From Psittacicella melopsittaci (GTDB lineage Bacteria; Pseudomonadota; Gammaproteobacteria; Enterobacterales; Psittacicellaceae), in NCBI RefSeq assembly GCF_003585925.1, contig NZ_NRJH01000001.1, positions 1-55,712 on the forward strand: 55,712 bases of DNA, written 5' to 3'. The translations under genes and the position numbers were made by a program. The notes under the pieces are model-generated. The model saw only the letters and a list, made by a program, of their open reading frames with translations. It was not told the origin of the DNA and did no database searches. This document shows positions 9,796 through 18,020 of the stretch, piece after piece; positions within the stretch are counted from its first letter, which is position 1, and every line of letters begins with the position of its first letter.

Positions 9796-12700
9796 TGTTT
9801 AAAAGTACTTGGCAAACTCTCACAGGTACCTTGCCTCATACTTGGGATGAGGCAAGGGCAACCTTGTTTATTCTCCCTGAACAGCTTCCCCTTGAAAGGC
9901 AACTGCCTAAAATTATTGCTGCTGTGCTCGTTACTTGTTCTTTTTCTTTAAGGGTTTACCTCAAGCAAGAGCAACGCCAAGCCGTTTATGCTTATTTAAG
10001 TTGCTATTACTCAAGTCAGGCTTTTAGGGTACAAGGGAACCTCAAGGATCTAACTTGGTATCAACTTTTAACCCCCGAGCAAGTGCTTTGTAGAGTAGGA
10101 GAGCAAGAGTTAGAGAATAGCTTTGATAGCTCGGAGCAAGTAATTTGTTTAGCCGAACAACTTGCAAGTTTTAAGCAGATTCCAGCTAAGCTAGTAGTTT
10201 TTGTTAGAAAGCAAGAACTTGTACAAGTGCAAGAACTCCTAAGCGCACAAGGCATGCCTTTTAGAGTAGAAAACTGGGACGCCAGAGAAGCTAATCGCTT
10301 TTGGCAAGAGGTATATGCTCAACAAGCCAATCTCCTTGGCTACAAAGCAAAACAACTTCTTGCCCAAGTGAGTGAAGCTCAACCTGGCTATTTACTTCCT
10401 GCTTATTTACCTCTGGGACAAGAGTATTTACCCGCGGTTCCTGCTCAACTTGAACTTCTTGCCTTACCTAGCTGGGGACAAATGCGAGCTTTGCGTTTTA
10501 ATCTCTTGCCAAGTTTTAATTTAGCGACTTTAGCTCCCAGTGAACTAGCTCTTGCCCATCAAACGCTAGGCAACCTCTTGGCATTAGAGTATAACCAGCA
10601 AGTGGTCAATCTCTATTGCTATAGCTCAGTGCCAACGCAGGAAACAAGGCAAGATAAGCCTGAGCAAGAAAGGCAAGGTGAAGGAGAAAGGAAAATAAAA
10701 GCAGAGCTCAAACTCGAACCCCAAGAAAAAACCGAGCTCAAACTCGAACCCCAAGAAAAAACCGAGTTTGAACTTGAACCTAAAGGAAAAACTGAACTCA
10801 AACTCGAACCGCAAGAAAAAACTGACTTCGAACTCGAACCCCAAGAAAAAACAGAACTCAAACTAAATAACTCAAGCGAGCCTGAGCTCGAACAAGTAAA
10901 CAACCCAAAACTCAAGGCACCAAGCCAATCCCAAGTACAAGCTGAACCTCTAACAACGAACCCAAGCCAAGGCAAGACTTTTGCTGGCAAAGCGCAATTG
11001 TCGGAGCAAGATCCTCGTGTCCAACTTTTATTGCAAATAAAACAGCAAACTTGGCTAGGGCATCAACAAGCCCATTGGCAACAGGTTTACCAAGTATTGG
11101 AAAGATGGCAACAACAGCAAAGCAATAAACTCATAATAACCGCTCGAGTGCCTGATCTCCTAGACCTTACCATCTGGCAAGAGTTGCCTCTAGACTTTGT
11201 CCCGCAGCAACTCAAACTACATTGGTGGCAAGGGCAATTACTTCTCCCTGAGCAAGAGGAGCAAGATTGGTTACATCCTCAAGCCCCAGCTCGCACTTGG
11301 CACTGGCATCTCAGTCAAGAACTCTATTTAGATACTTTAGTAACTCAGTTGCTCACCGATTATGCTCAAGAGCTAGTTCCCTTGCTTTTAGCTGAACTAT
11401 ATCAGAGTCAAGAGCAAGCCTATTTAAAAACTCTCAGCTCTTGCTTAGCTCCACAAAACCTTGCTCAGGTTTTTTCGCATCAAGAAGAGTTGAGCCAAGA
11501 GCTTTGGCAAACGCCTTTGTTTTATGTAAATTGGGGCACGAGCATTGGGCAAAGAGTGGTTAACTATTTAAAAGCGCATGGCATTGCTTATCAGGATTTA
11601 GCTTTAGATTTTAGTTTACAACGCAAAAACTGGCCAGAGTACTCGACCCTAAGTAAAGACAAGACAGAGCAAGATCATTTATCTTCGCCCCTAGCCTGTC
11701 CATATACTCAGCACGAACTGCAAAACTCTCTTAGTGCCACTTGCTTCATGCCCCAACTCTGGCAACAACTTGAATCTAGTCATCTCGTACCCGCTTGGGG
11801 ACAAGTCGAAGTCTACTTACCAAGTGCAAGTTTATTAGCCTTGTTTCCCGAGTTATTAGCAGCTTGCCCTTATCCTCAACTTGCACAAAACTTTATTGCT
11901 GTGTGGGATAGGTTCAAGCAACTGCTTAAACAACAAGCTTGGCAACAAGACTTTGCCCAACAATTGCAATCTCAGGCTACTTGGGTTGTACTTGGCAAAA
12001 CGCCTTGGCTCAGTACCACTTGGCAACAGCATTTTCTTGCAGATTCCCAGCGTGCCCACAAGAACTTGCAGTTAAGTTCTGCCTATAACCAAGAGTTTGC
12101 CCTCTTGGGCTTAGAGTTATTAGAGCTTTTTCACAAAGTAAAACCACAGCTTTACAGCCCAGCCAAAGTAAACCTAGCCCAAGCTCTTGCTTATGAGCCT
12201 CTCGAGTTGTTTAATTTGGCTTTAGCCCAGTTACTCCAAGGGAAAAAAGCATCTCAATCTTCTTCAGGACAAGTAAGCTGGCAAGAGGTAATTAACCAAC
12301 TCGAACAAGGAATTAGTTTACCTTGCAAGCAAGGCAAATACACCAGCTATGCTCTTTCCCATTGTTCCCCTGAGCTAATGGCAGGTAAAACTATTCTCTA
12401 TCAAGAGGACTTTTTTACTAGTACTGCCTCAGTGCCTTTAACGCCATTACCTAGTTTAGTGTTACGCTGGCTAGACTTTAAGCTGGCGCATAGCTATCCG
12501 CAATACTTTCCTCAGTATATTCATCTCAGTCAGGTTGCTAGTTCCTTTGAGGTAAAGTACAGAGCTTGGCAAGCTCCGCTTGCCATGCTCCAACAAAGCC
12601 AACATCTTTGGCAACTAGCAAGGATAAAGCATTTTAGTCTCGAGCAGGTTAAGCCCAGTTTTATTACTTGGGTACATCTTATACAAAAACTGCAAGAGCT

Positions 12701-15700
12701 AGGGCGCGATCCTTGGCAAGCTCAACTTTTACTAAGTGCTTTAGAGCAAGAGAAAAGAGTTTGTTCTTGGTCGGCATGGGGACAAAAGTTCTTTGCCAAA
12801 CCAGAGACTGAAAGTTTAGAACAAAAGTTGTTGTTTTATTTAATGCAATATCTTGAGGCTATTTTTCCCAGTAACTTTACAAGTTGGTTGGAAAACTACT
12901 GTAATGAACTGACAATTGCTTGGCAAAAGCAAGATATAACCTTGACCTTTACGAGCCCAAGCTTGCCCGAGCCTAACCAAAACACTATGCCCTTTACGCA
13001 ACGGCATACTTGGCAAGAGCAACGCAAAGCTTGGGCACGTGAGCAAAGCCAACAAGTTTTACGCCAGTTACTTGATTGGGATAAGGTCTTTAATAGTGCT
13101 CAACTTTGCCAAGCTTGGCAAAAAGAACAAGTAAGGCAAGATATAGACCTCAAGGCTTGGCAAGCATGGCAAGGTACGCAGTTATATGCTCAGCTTGCTC
13201 CCTTGAACATAGATCTGTTAGCTTGGCAACAACTTTATCAAGACTTTTTTCTCTATCGCAAGCTTTTACTGCGTTTTCTTAAAGCCAAGCAAATTAGCTT
13301 AGCTCGGGGAGAGCATCTAGCTTGTTTAAGTTGGCAAGATAGCCACAGCCAACTACTTTCTTTACCTTGTCAATGGCTCGTCTACGATCCGCAAAAACTC
13401 GAACCCTTTGCTTATTGTGCCGAGCAACAACTTTGCCCCCAGCAAATTTGGGCATACTTTCTTTGGTGGCAAAGAAAGCGAGCTAAGTTAGAGCAAGATT
13501 GGAGTTTAAGAGAGCAAGCTCCTCGTGCTTTTGTGCAACAAGAGTTAGGCATCTACTCTCTTTCTCAGATTCATGCTCAGCTAACCCAAAGCTATTATCG
13601 CCGGGTACATCACCGCAGTAAAAGTCTAGCTCGAAGTTTTTTTACTAGTAAAAACTGGGTGGATTATCTGTACCAACAAAATAATTTAGCTAGCTTGCCT
13701 GTAAGTCAACTCTATCCTGAACATGACTTTGCTCAAGTTAGTAAGTACTTTACTAAGGAACCTGAACAAGGTTCACTTTGGCAAAGGTATGCAGGAATTG
13801 CCGAACACCTTGCTCAAGCTCCTCAAGTTCAACACCAAGTAGCAGGGATAAAGGACAACTTTCTCTGGTGGGCTTGGCAAGAACGTAATTACGCTAAGCT
13901 AGCTTGGCTTAACCCACAAAAGCTTCGCACCAACTTTGTGAGTTGCTTAGTTAAAGTCCAAGCCGAGCAACTAAAACAAGAACCTTTGCTAAGGCAAGAG
14001 CTAGAAGCTCAGTTCCTTACTCCACAAGCTTTACCTCGTCTTCTCAGTTTTACAGCCATTCAATGGCAGTATAAATACGCATTATTAAAAATTCATCACG
14101 AGCGTAATTTACTTCCTCTTGAGGTTTTACAACCTCACTATGACCGTTTAGTTGCAAACTATGGCTTGGGTTCAGAACCTAGCTTGATTGCACAAATTCG
14201 TACGGGCTTAAGTCGGGAAGGGTTACGTTGGTATAAGCAAGAGCAAACTCTAGCCGAAGCTGATTTAGAGCGAAGCAAAACTCCAGCCGAGACTGATTTT
14301 ATGCGTGCTCAAACCACAGCCGAAGCTGATTTAATGCAAGCTCAAACTCCAGCCGAAGCTGATTTAGTGCGTAGCAAAACCCCAGCCGAAGTTGATTTAG
14401 TGCGTAGCAAAACCACAGCCGAGGTTGATTTAGTGCGTAGCAAAACCCCAGCCGAAGTTGATTTAGTGCGTAGCAAAACCACAGCCGAAGTTGATTTAGT
14501 GCGTAGCAAAACCACAGCCGAGGTTGATTTGGAGCAAGGTAAAACTCCAGCCGAAGCTGATTTGGAGCGTAGCAAAACCACAGCCGAAGCTGATTTGGAG
14601 CGTAGCAAAACTCTAGCCGAGACTGATTTAATGCGTGCTCAAACTCTAGCCGAGGTTGATTTAGTGCGTAGTAAAACCACAGCCGAGGTTGATTTAATGC
14701 GTAGCAAAACCTCAGCCGAAGCTGATTTGGAGCGTAGCAAAACTCTAGCCGAGACTGGTTTAATGCAAGCACAAACTCCAGCCGAAGTTGATTTGGAGCA
14801 AGGCAAAACCACAGCTGAAGATAATTTGGAGCGTGTTCAAACCACAGCCGAAGTTGATTTAATGCGTAGCAAAACCACAGCCGAAACTGATTCAGTGCGT
14901 GCTCAAACCACAGCCGAAGCAGATTTAATGCAAGCTCAAACTCCAGCTGAATCTGATTTAGAGCAAAGCAAAACTCCAGCCGAAGTTAATTTAGAGCAAG
15001 TCAAAACCACAGCCGAAGGTGATTTAGAGCGTAGCAAAACTCCAGCCGAAGTTGGTTTAGTGCAAGCTAAAACTCCAGCCGAGGTTAATTTGGAGCGTAG
15101 CAAAACCCCAGCCGAAGCTGATTTAGTGCAAGCTCTAACCCCAGCCGAAGCTAATTTGGAGCAAGACAAAAACTCAGCCGAAGCTAATTTAATGCGTGCT
15201 CAAACCACAGCCGAAGTTTATTTGGAGCAAAGCAAAACCCCAGCCGAAGATAATTTAGAGCGTAGCAGAACCCCAGCCGAAGCTAATTTAATGCGTAGCA
15301 AAACCACAGCCGAGACTGATTCAGTGCGTGCTCAAACCACAGCCGAAGCTGATTTAGAGCGTAGCAAAACCACAGTAGAGGTTGATTCAGTGCGTGCTCA
15401 AACTCCAGCCGAAGCTGATTCAGTGCGTAGCAAAACTCCAGCAGAAGCAGATTTAGAGCAAGCTAAAACCACAGCCCAAGCTAATTTCGAGCCTGACAAA
15501 ACCTCAGCCTCAACAAATTTACCTCTTTCTTCTCAATCTCATAAAACAACCAAGCTAGCAGAACCTCGGCAAGGCTTTTGGCAAAGAGTTCTCCTCAAAG
15601 CAAAAAGCCTCTTCCCCCAAAAAGTAAAAGCTAGCTATCCTACTTCTACGCCAATAGAGCCCAGAGCTCTAGCTCATTATTGGTATGACTTGCGTGAAGA

Positions 15701-16835
15701 TACTTATCTTACTTATTTACGTTTACAAGAACTAACGCCAGTCAAACAAATAAAGCTAGAGTTGGATTTAACTAATGACACTTCCCCTTGGCAATTACAA
15801 AACTCACAAGGCTTAGTTACCAGTTTAGCTTGCTTGCAAGTAAAAGAAGATCTTACCGAAGAGCAAGCCATAGCTCAAGCCTTTGCTCATATTTATAGTC
15901 CAGCTCAGATTCTTGCAAGCCAAGGTATTAGCCAAGAGCAGGTTCCAGCTCGCACCCCTGTCAGCTTAATTAGCCAAGATCTCTTAGCCTCAGGAGTTTA
16001 TCTCGAACAAGTACAAACTCTCGAGCCTGAGAACTTGTCTCTGGCTAATACTTATTTAGAGCAAGAGCAAGAAGTATTAGCACCAGATTGGTTTTTTACG
16101 CAAATGGGAAGTGCTTTGCCAGAGCATGCAACTAATTGTCCCCCTGGTATTTACCTCAATGCTTTTGAGGGGAAACAAATAGCTTACAGCTATTTGTTTG
16201 GTCAAGCTTGTTACTCTATGCAGTTTGGTTATGAGAATAAGCATTTTATGCAAGCTTTGGCAGATGCTTATATAGATCCTCAGCTGGTGCAAACAAATTT
16301 TTGGGGAAAAGAGCAACAAGAGTACTTGCAAGTGCTTACGCCAGAAAAAGATCCGCAAGAGAGTTTTGCTTTTTATCCCCAAAGAGCAAGTCAAACGCGA
16401 GCCATGTATCAAGTGCAGGCTCAGGCATTAACTTCTGAAGTTAAAGTCCCCTTAAAAAGCGAACTGCCTTTGAGTGTAGACATGCACTTTGCTCGCTATC
16501 GCGTCAGCCATTTAGATTTGCATCTTGCCAAACAAAAACCTGAGCTCGAAGTTAATCAGCTCATGAGTAGAGCAAGGTTCTATTATCTCTTTTGGACTGA
16601 TTTGCTCCCTCGCTTAAAAAACTATCATGCTTGTTTGGTGGGAAATATGGACTGGCAGTTTTTTGCTCCAAGTTCGGCACAACAACTTTCCCAGCTCTAT
16701 ATGTCCACCTACAGTGTGTATCATCTCAGTGCTGAGCAAGCAGAGCTTGCCCAGCAGTTAAGTCAAACTAGTCAAGCTTATGCTCAGTACTATTACCACT
16801 GGCGCTTAAGTCAAGTATTAGTACAACGCGAATAA
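9795..16835 (+). CDS. Giant 2346-aa Trp/Gln-rich protein of unknown function in the tra operon
   Basis: I do not recognise this protein. No signal peptide, transmembrane segment or Walker A motif is visible, so it is probably cytoplasmic. Layout: an N-terminal domain (1-270); an acidic low-complexity linker with five 10-aa repeats (304-353); a long helical, Trp- and Gln-rich middle (about 400-1480); thirty-eight 11-aa repeats (1485-1902); and a C-terminal domain (about 1940-2346). The gene overlaps the traG stop by one base (TAATG) and is followed by a gene with a good AAGGAGG, so it is co-expressed with the secretion machinery. Its place between traG and the coupling protein is where F has traS/traT. 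Options are a DNA-processing scaffold, a secreted substrate, or a structural cargo. Codon and residue usage (high Gln, Leu, Ala) resemble the neighbouring unknown genes. Confidence 0.75.
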   Translation: MFKSTWQTLTGTLPHTWDEARATLFILPEQLPLERQLPKIIAAVLVTCSFSLRVYLKQEQRQAVYAYLSCYYSSQAFRVQGNLKDLTWYQLLTPEQVLCRVGEQELENSFDSSEQVICLAEQLASFKQIPAKLVVFVRKQELVQVQELLSAQGMPFRVENWDAREANRFWQEVYAQQANLLGYKAKQLLAQVSEAQPGYLLPAYLPLGQEYLPAVPAQLELLALPSWGQMRALRFNLLPSFNLATLAPSELALAHQTLGNLLALEYNQQVVNLYCYSSVPTQETRQDKPEQERQGEGERKIKAELKLEPQEKTELKLEPQEKTEFELEPKGKTELKLEPQEKTDFELEPQEKTELKLNNSSEPELEQVNNPKLKAPSQSQVQAEPLTTNPSQGKTFAGKAQLSEQDPRVQLLLQIKQQTWLGHQQAHWQQVYQVLERWQQQQSNKLIITARVPDLLDLTIWQELPLDFVPQQLKLHWWQGQLLLPEQEEQDWLHPQAPARTWHWHLSQELYLDTLVTQLLTDYAQELVPLLLAELYQSQEQAYLKTLSSCLAPQNLAQVFSHQEELSQELWQTPLFYVNWGTSIGQRVVNYLKAHGIAYQDLALDFSLQRKNWPEYSTLSKDKTEQDHLSSPLACPYTQHELQNSLSATCFMPQLWQQLESSHLVPAWGQVEVYLPSASLLALFPELLAACPYPQLAQNFIAVWDRFKQLLKQQAWQQDFAQQLQSQATWVVLGKTPWLSTTWQQHFLADSQRAHKNLQLSSAYNQEFALLGLELLELFHKVKPQLYSPAKVNLAQALAYEPLELFNLALAQLLQGKKASQSSSGQVSWQEVINQLEQGISLPCKQGKYTSYALSHCSPELMAGKTILYQEDFFTSTASVPLTPLPSLVLRWLDFKLAHSYPQYFPQYIHLSQVASSFEVKYRAWQAPLAMLQQSQHLWQLARIKHFSLEQVKPSFITWVHLIQKLQELGRDPWQAQLLLSALEQEKRVCSWSAWGQKFFAKPETESLEQKLLFYLMQYLEAIFPSNFTSWLENYCNELTIAWQKQDITLTFTSPSLPEPNQNTMPFTQRHTWQEQRKAWAREQSQQVLRQLLDWDKVFNSAQLCQAWQKEQVRQDIDLKAWQAWQGTQLYAQLAPLNIDLLAWQQLYQDFFLYRKLLLRFLKAKQISLARGEHLACLSWQDSHSQLLSLPCQWLVYDPQKLEPFAYCAEQQLCPQQIWAYFLWWQRKRAKLEQDWSLREQAPRAFVQQELGIYSLSQIHAQLTQSYYRRVHHRSKSLARSFFTSKNWVDYLYQQNNLASLPVSQLYPEHDFAQVSKYFTKEPEQGSLWQRYAGIAEHLAQAPQVQHQVAGIKDNFLWWAWQERNYAKLAWLNPQKLRTNFVSCLVKVQAEQLKQEPLLRQELEAQFLTPQALPRLLSFTAIQWQYKYALLKIHHERNLLPLEVLQPHYDRLVANYGLGSEPSLIAQIRTGLSREGLRWYKQEQTLAEADLERSKTPAETDFMRAQTTAEADLMQAQTPAEADLVRSKTPAEVDLVRSKTTAEVDLVRSKTPAEVDLVRSKTTAEVDLVRSKTTAEVDLEQGKTPAEADLERSKTTAEADLERSKTLAETDLMRAQTLAEVDLVRSKTTAEVDLMRSKTSAEADLERSKTLAETGLMQAQTPAEVDLEQGKTTAEDNLERVQTTAEVDLMRSKTTAETDSVRAQTTAEADLMQAQTPAESDLEQSKTPAEVNLEQVKTTAEGDLERSKTPAEVGLVQAKTPAEVNLERSKTPAEADLVQALTPAEANLEQDKNSAEANLMRAQTTAEVYLEQSKTPAEDNLERSRTPAEANLMRSKTTAETDSVRAQTTAEADLERSKTTVEVDSVRAQTPAEADSVRSKTPAEADLEQAKTTAQANFEPDKTSASTNLPLSSQSHKTTKLAEPRQGFWQRVLLKAKSLFPQKVKASYPTSTPIEPRALAHYWYDLREDTYLTYLRLQELTPVKQIKLELDLTNDTSPWQLQNSQGLVTSLACLQVKEDLTEEQAIAQAFAHIYSPAQILASQGISQEQVPARTPVSLISQDLLASGVYLEQVQTLEPENLSLANTYLEQEQEVLAPDWFFTQMGSALPEHATNCPPGIYLNAFEGKQIAYSYLFGQACYSMQFGYENKHFMQALADAYIDPQLVQTNFWGKEQQEYLQVLTPEKDPQESFAFYPQRASQTRAMYQVQAQALTSEVKVPLKSELPLSVDMHFARYRVSHLDLHLAKQKPELEVNQLMSRARFYYLFWTDLLPRLKNYHACLVGNMDWQFFAPSSAQQLSQLYMSTYSVYHLSAEQAELAQQLSQTSQAYAQYYYHWRLSQVLVQRE
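10704..10853 (+). repeat. Five 30-bp in-frame repeats (10 aa, consensus ELKLEPQEKT)
   Basis: Five consecutive 30-bp units encode ELKLEPQEKT with small variations (EFELEPKGKT, DFELEPQEKT). A partial sixth unit follows. They form a highly charged, probably disordered linker between the N-terminal and middle domains of the 2346-aa protein. Near-identical DNA suggests recent slippage expansion. Confidence 0.9.
14247..15500 (+). repeat. Thirty-eight in-phase 33-bp repeats (11 aa, consensus TPAEADLxRSK)
   Basis: The 1254-bp stretch divides exactly into 38 units of 33 bp with no insertion or deletion. Each unit encodes T-(P/T/L)-A-E-(A/V/T)-D-(L/S)-(V/E/M)-(R/Q)-(S/A)-K. An 11-residue period is the hendecad period of right-handed or straight coiled coils, and it resembles the 11-mers of group 3 LEA proteins. 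The units are mixtures of a few variants in shuffled order, as expected from unequal exchange. Confidence 0.95.
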
Positions 16836-16845
16836 GGAGGTTTCC

Positions 16846-18003
16846 TTGAGTGAGAAAAATATTTATCTCGATTTCTTTGCTTTAGATAATTTAGCCTTAC
16901 ACAATCCTGATTATCTGGACAGTAAAAGGTTATATGCCGTATCTGCCTTACATTTGCAAAAGGTAGTTGCCAAACCTCTTGAAGCTTTACGTCGCACCAT
17001 GGCTCTAGAAGCGGTGATCGAAGTAAGCTTGCTAGATTCGATGCTCTTACGAGCACAAAGGTTTTTCTATACTTTACCTTATGCGGAAAAAGGAGAGTTT
17101 GCTCATACTTTAGGGGCATATCAATTTTTTCTCTATTCTAGTGAAAAAGGATTTGGGCATTATCTTGCTAATGCCCCTAAAGTAACTCAAGCTCGTACGG
17201 TAATTGAACGCTTTGCTAATGGCATTCTTTTTGTAGCTGCTAATTTAATTACTCTGGCCTTAGAAATGAGTCGCAAGGTTAGTTTGAGTTATAACCAAAA
17301 AAGCTATAGCGAGTTTGGTGTGGATTTACAAACTTGGGTTGAGGACTTTAACTTACAAAGCAAGTTAACCTCTTATATTCCTCTAAGCTGGCATCAGCCT
17401 AATGATTTAAGCAAGGGAGAACTAACCCAAAAATTCAAAGTATTTAAAGACGCTTTATTTCCTCCTGGCTTACAAAGTTATTTAACTTGCATCTACCCAA
17501 ATTGGGAAAAAGCCTTGTTTGCGATATGCTCCCAGCAAGGAACTGACTTGTTGCAAACAAGTTTAGAGTATGGACGCAAGGCTGCTATGCAAATTTGTCA
17601 AACGCAATTGCGTCCGCAAGAGTTAAGAAAAATCTTTAAAGAAAGTCAGCAATTATTTGCAGCTAACTCTTACGCTCTAGGACAAGAAATAGTAAGACAA
17701 GCTAGTCAGTTGCATGGCAATCAACACCTTGCCTGCTATTTACAACAAAAAGTGGCTTTTTGGCAATTGCATTTAGCTTCACGTAACCTCAAGCATCAAG
17801 AGGTCATAGACCTCTTGCGTTGGGGCTGGGTAGCTGACTATTTAGATTTGCATTGGCAAGAGCTCAGTGGTTTGGCTCTCAAACAAATGCTCCAAAAACT
17901 GTGCCAAGAGTATAAGCAAATGGATGCCACTAAAAGTCAAGCGAAAAAGCAGTATATGAGTAAAGCTGGTACCCATGCCTCTTACTCTTGTATCGATGAT
18001 TAA
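16846..18003 (+). CDS. Degenerate MOBH relaxase-like protein (TraI_2 fold, catalytic residues missing)
   Basis: It starts at TTG 16846, supported by a strong AAGGAGG 6 bp upstream. Residues 44-93 follow the pattern of MOBH (SXT/R391 TraI) relaxases: PLEALRR, a helical stretch, LLRAQRFFYTLPYAEKGEF, then AHTLGAY, matching the family LPASE...H-x-L region. But the family's HHH and GG motif is absent. Further on, ERFANGILFVAANLITLA sits where relaxases have the ALLHDxGK motif, which is also lost. The segment with YSEFGVDLQTWVEDF and YIPLSWH then resembles the WNPxxxSLxxW and YxxxW parts. The similarity was judged by eye and is weak. The gene lies just upstream of the traD-DUF4400 pair that normally accompanies a MOBH traI. 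If correct, the protein keeps a DNA- or partner-binding role without strand transfer. Confidence 0.4.
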   Translation: MSEKNIYLDFFALDNLALHNPDYLDSKRLYAVSALHLQKVVAKPLEALRRTMALEAVIEVSLLDSMLLRAQRFFYTLPYAEKGEFAHTLGAYQFFLYSSEKGFGHYLANAPKVTQARTVIERFANGILFVAANLITLALEMSRKVSLSYNQKSYSEFGVDLQTWVEDFNLQSKLTSYIPLSWHQPNDLSKGELTQKFKVFKDALFPPGLQSYLTCIYPNWEKALFAICSQQGTDLLQTSLEYGRKAAMQICQTQLRPQELRKIFKESQQLFAANSYALGQEIVRQASQLHGNQHLACYLQQKVAFWQLHLASRNLKHQEVIDLLRWGWVADYLDLHWQELSGLALKQMLQKLCQEYKQMDATKSQAKKQYMSKAGTHASYSCIDD

Positions 18004-18020
18004 GATGAGGAGACCTAGAG

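Noticed and set aside
10619..10990. Minus-strand 123-codon frame opposite the acidic repeat linker
   Set aside because: It is the complement of GAA/CAA-rich repeats and encodes Ser/Phe low complexity.
14299..15169. Minus-strand open frames opposite the 11-aa repeats
   Set aside because: They mirror the 33-bp repeat and have no independent start signal or coding character.
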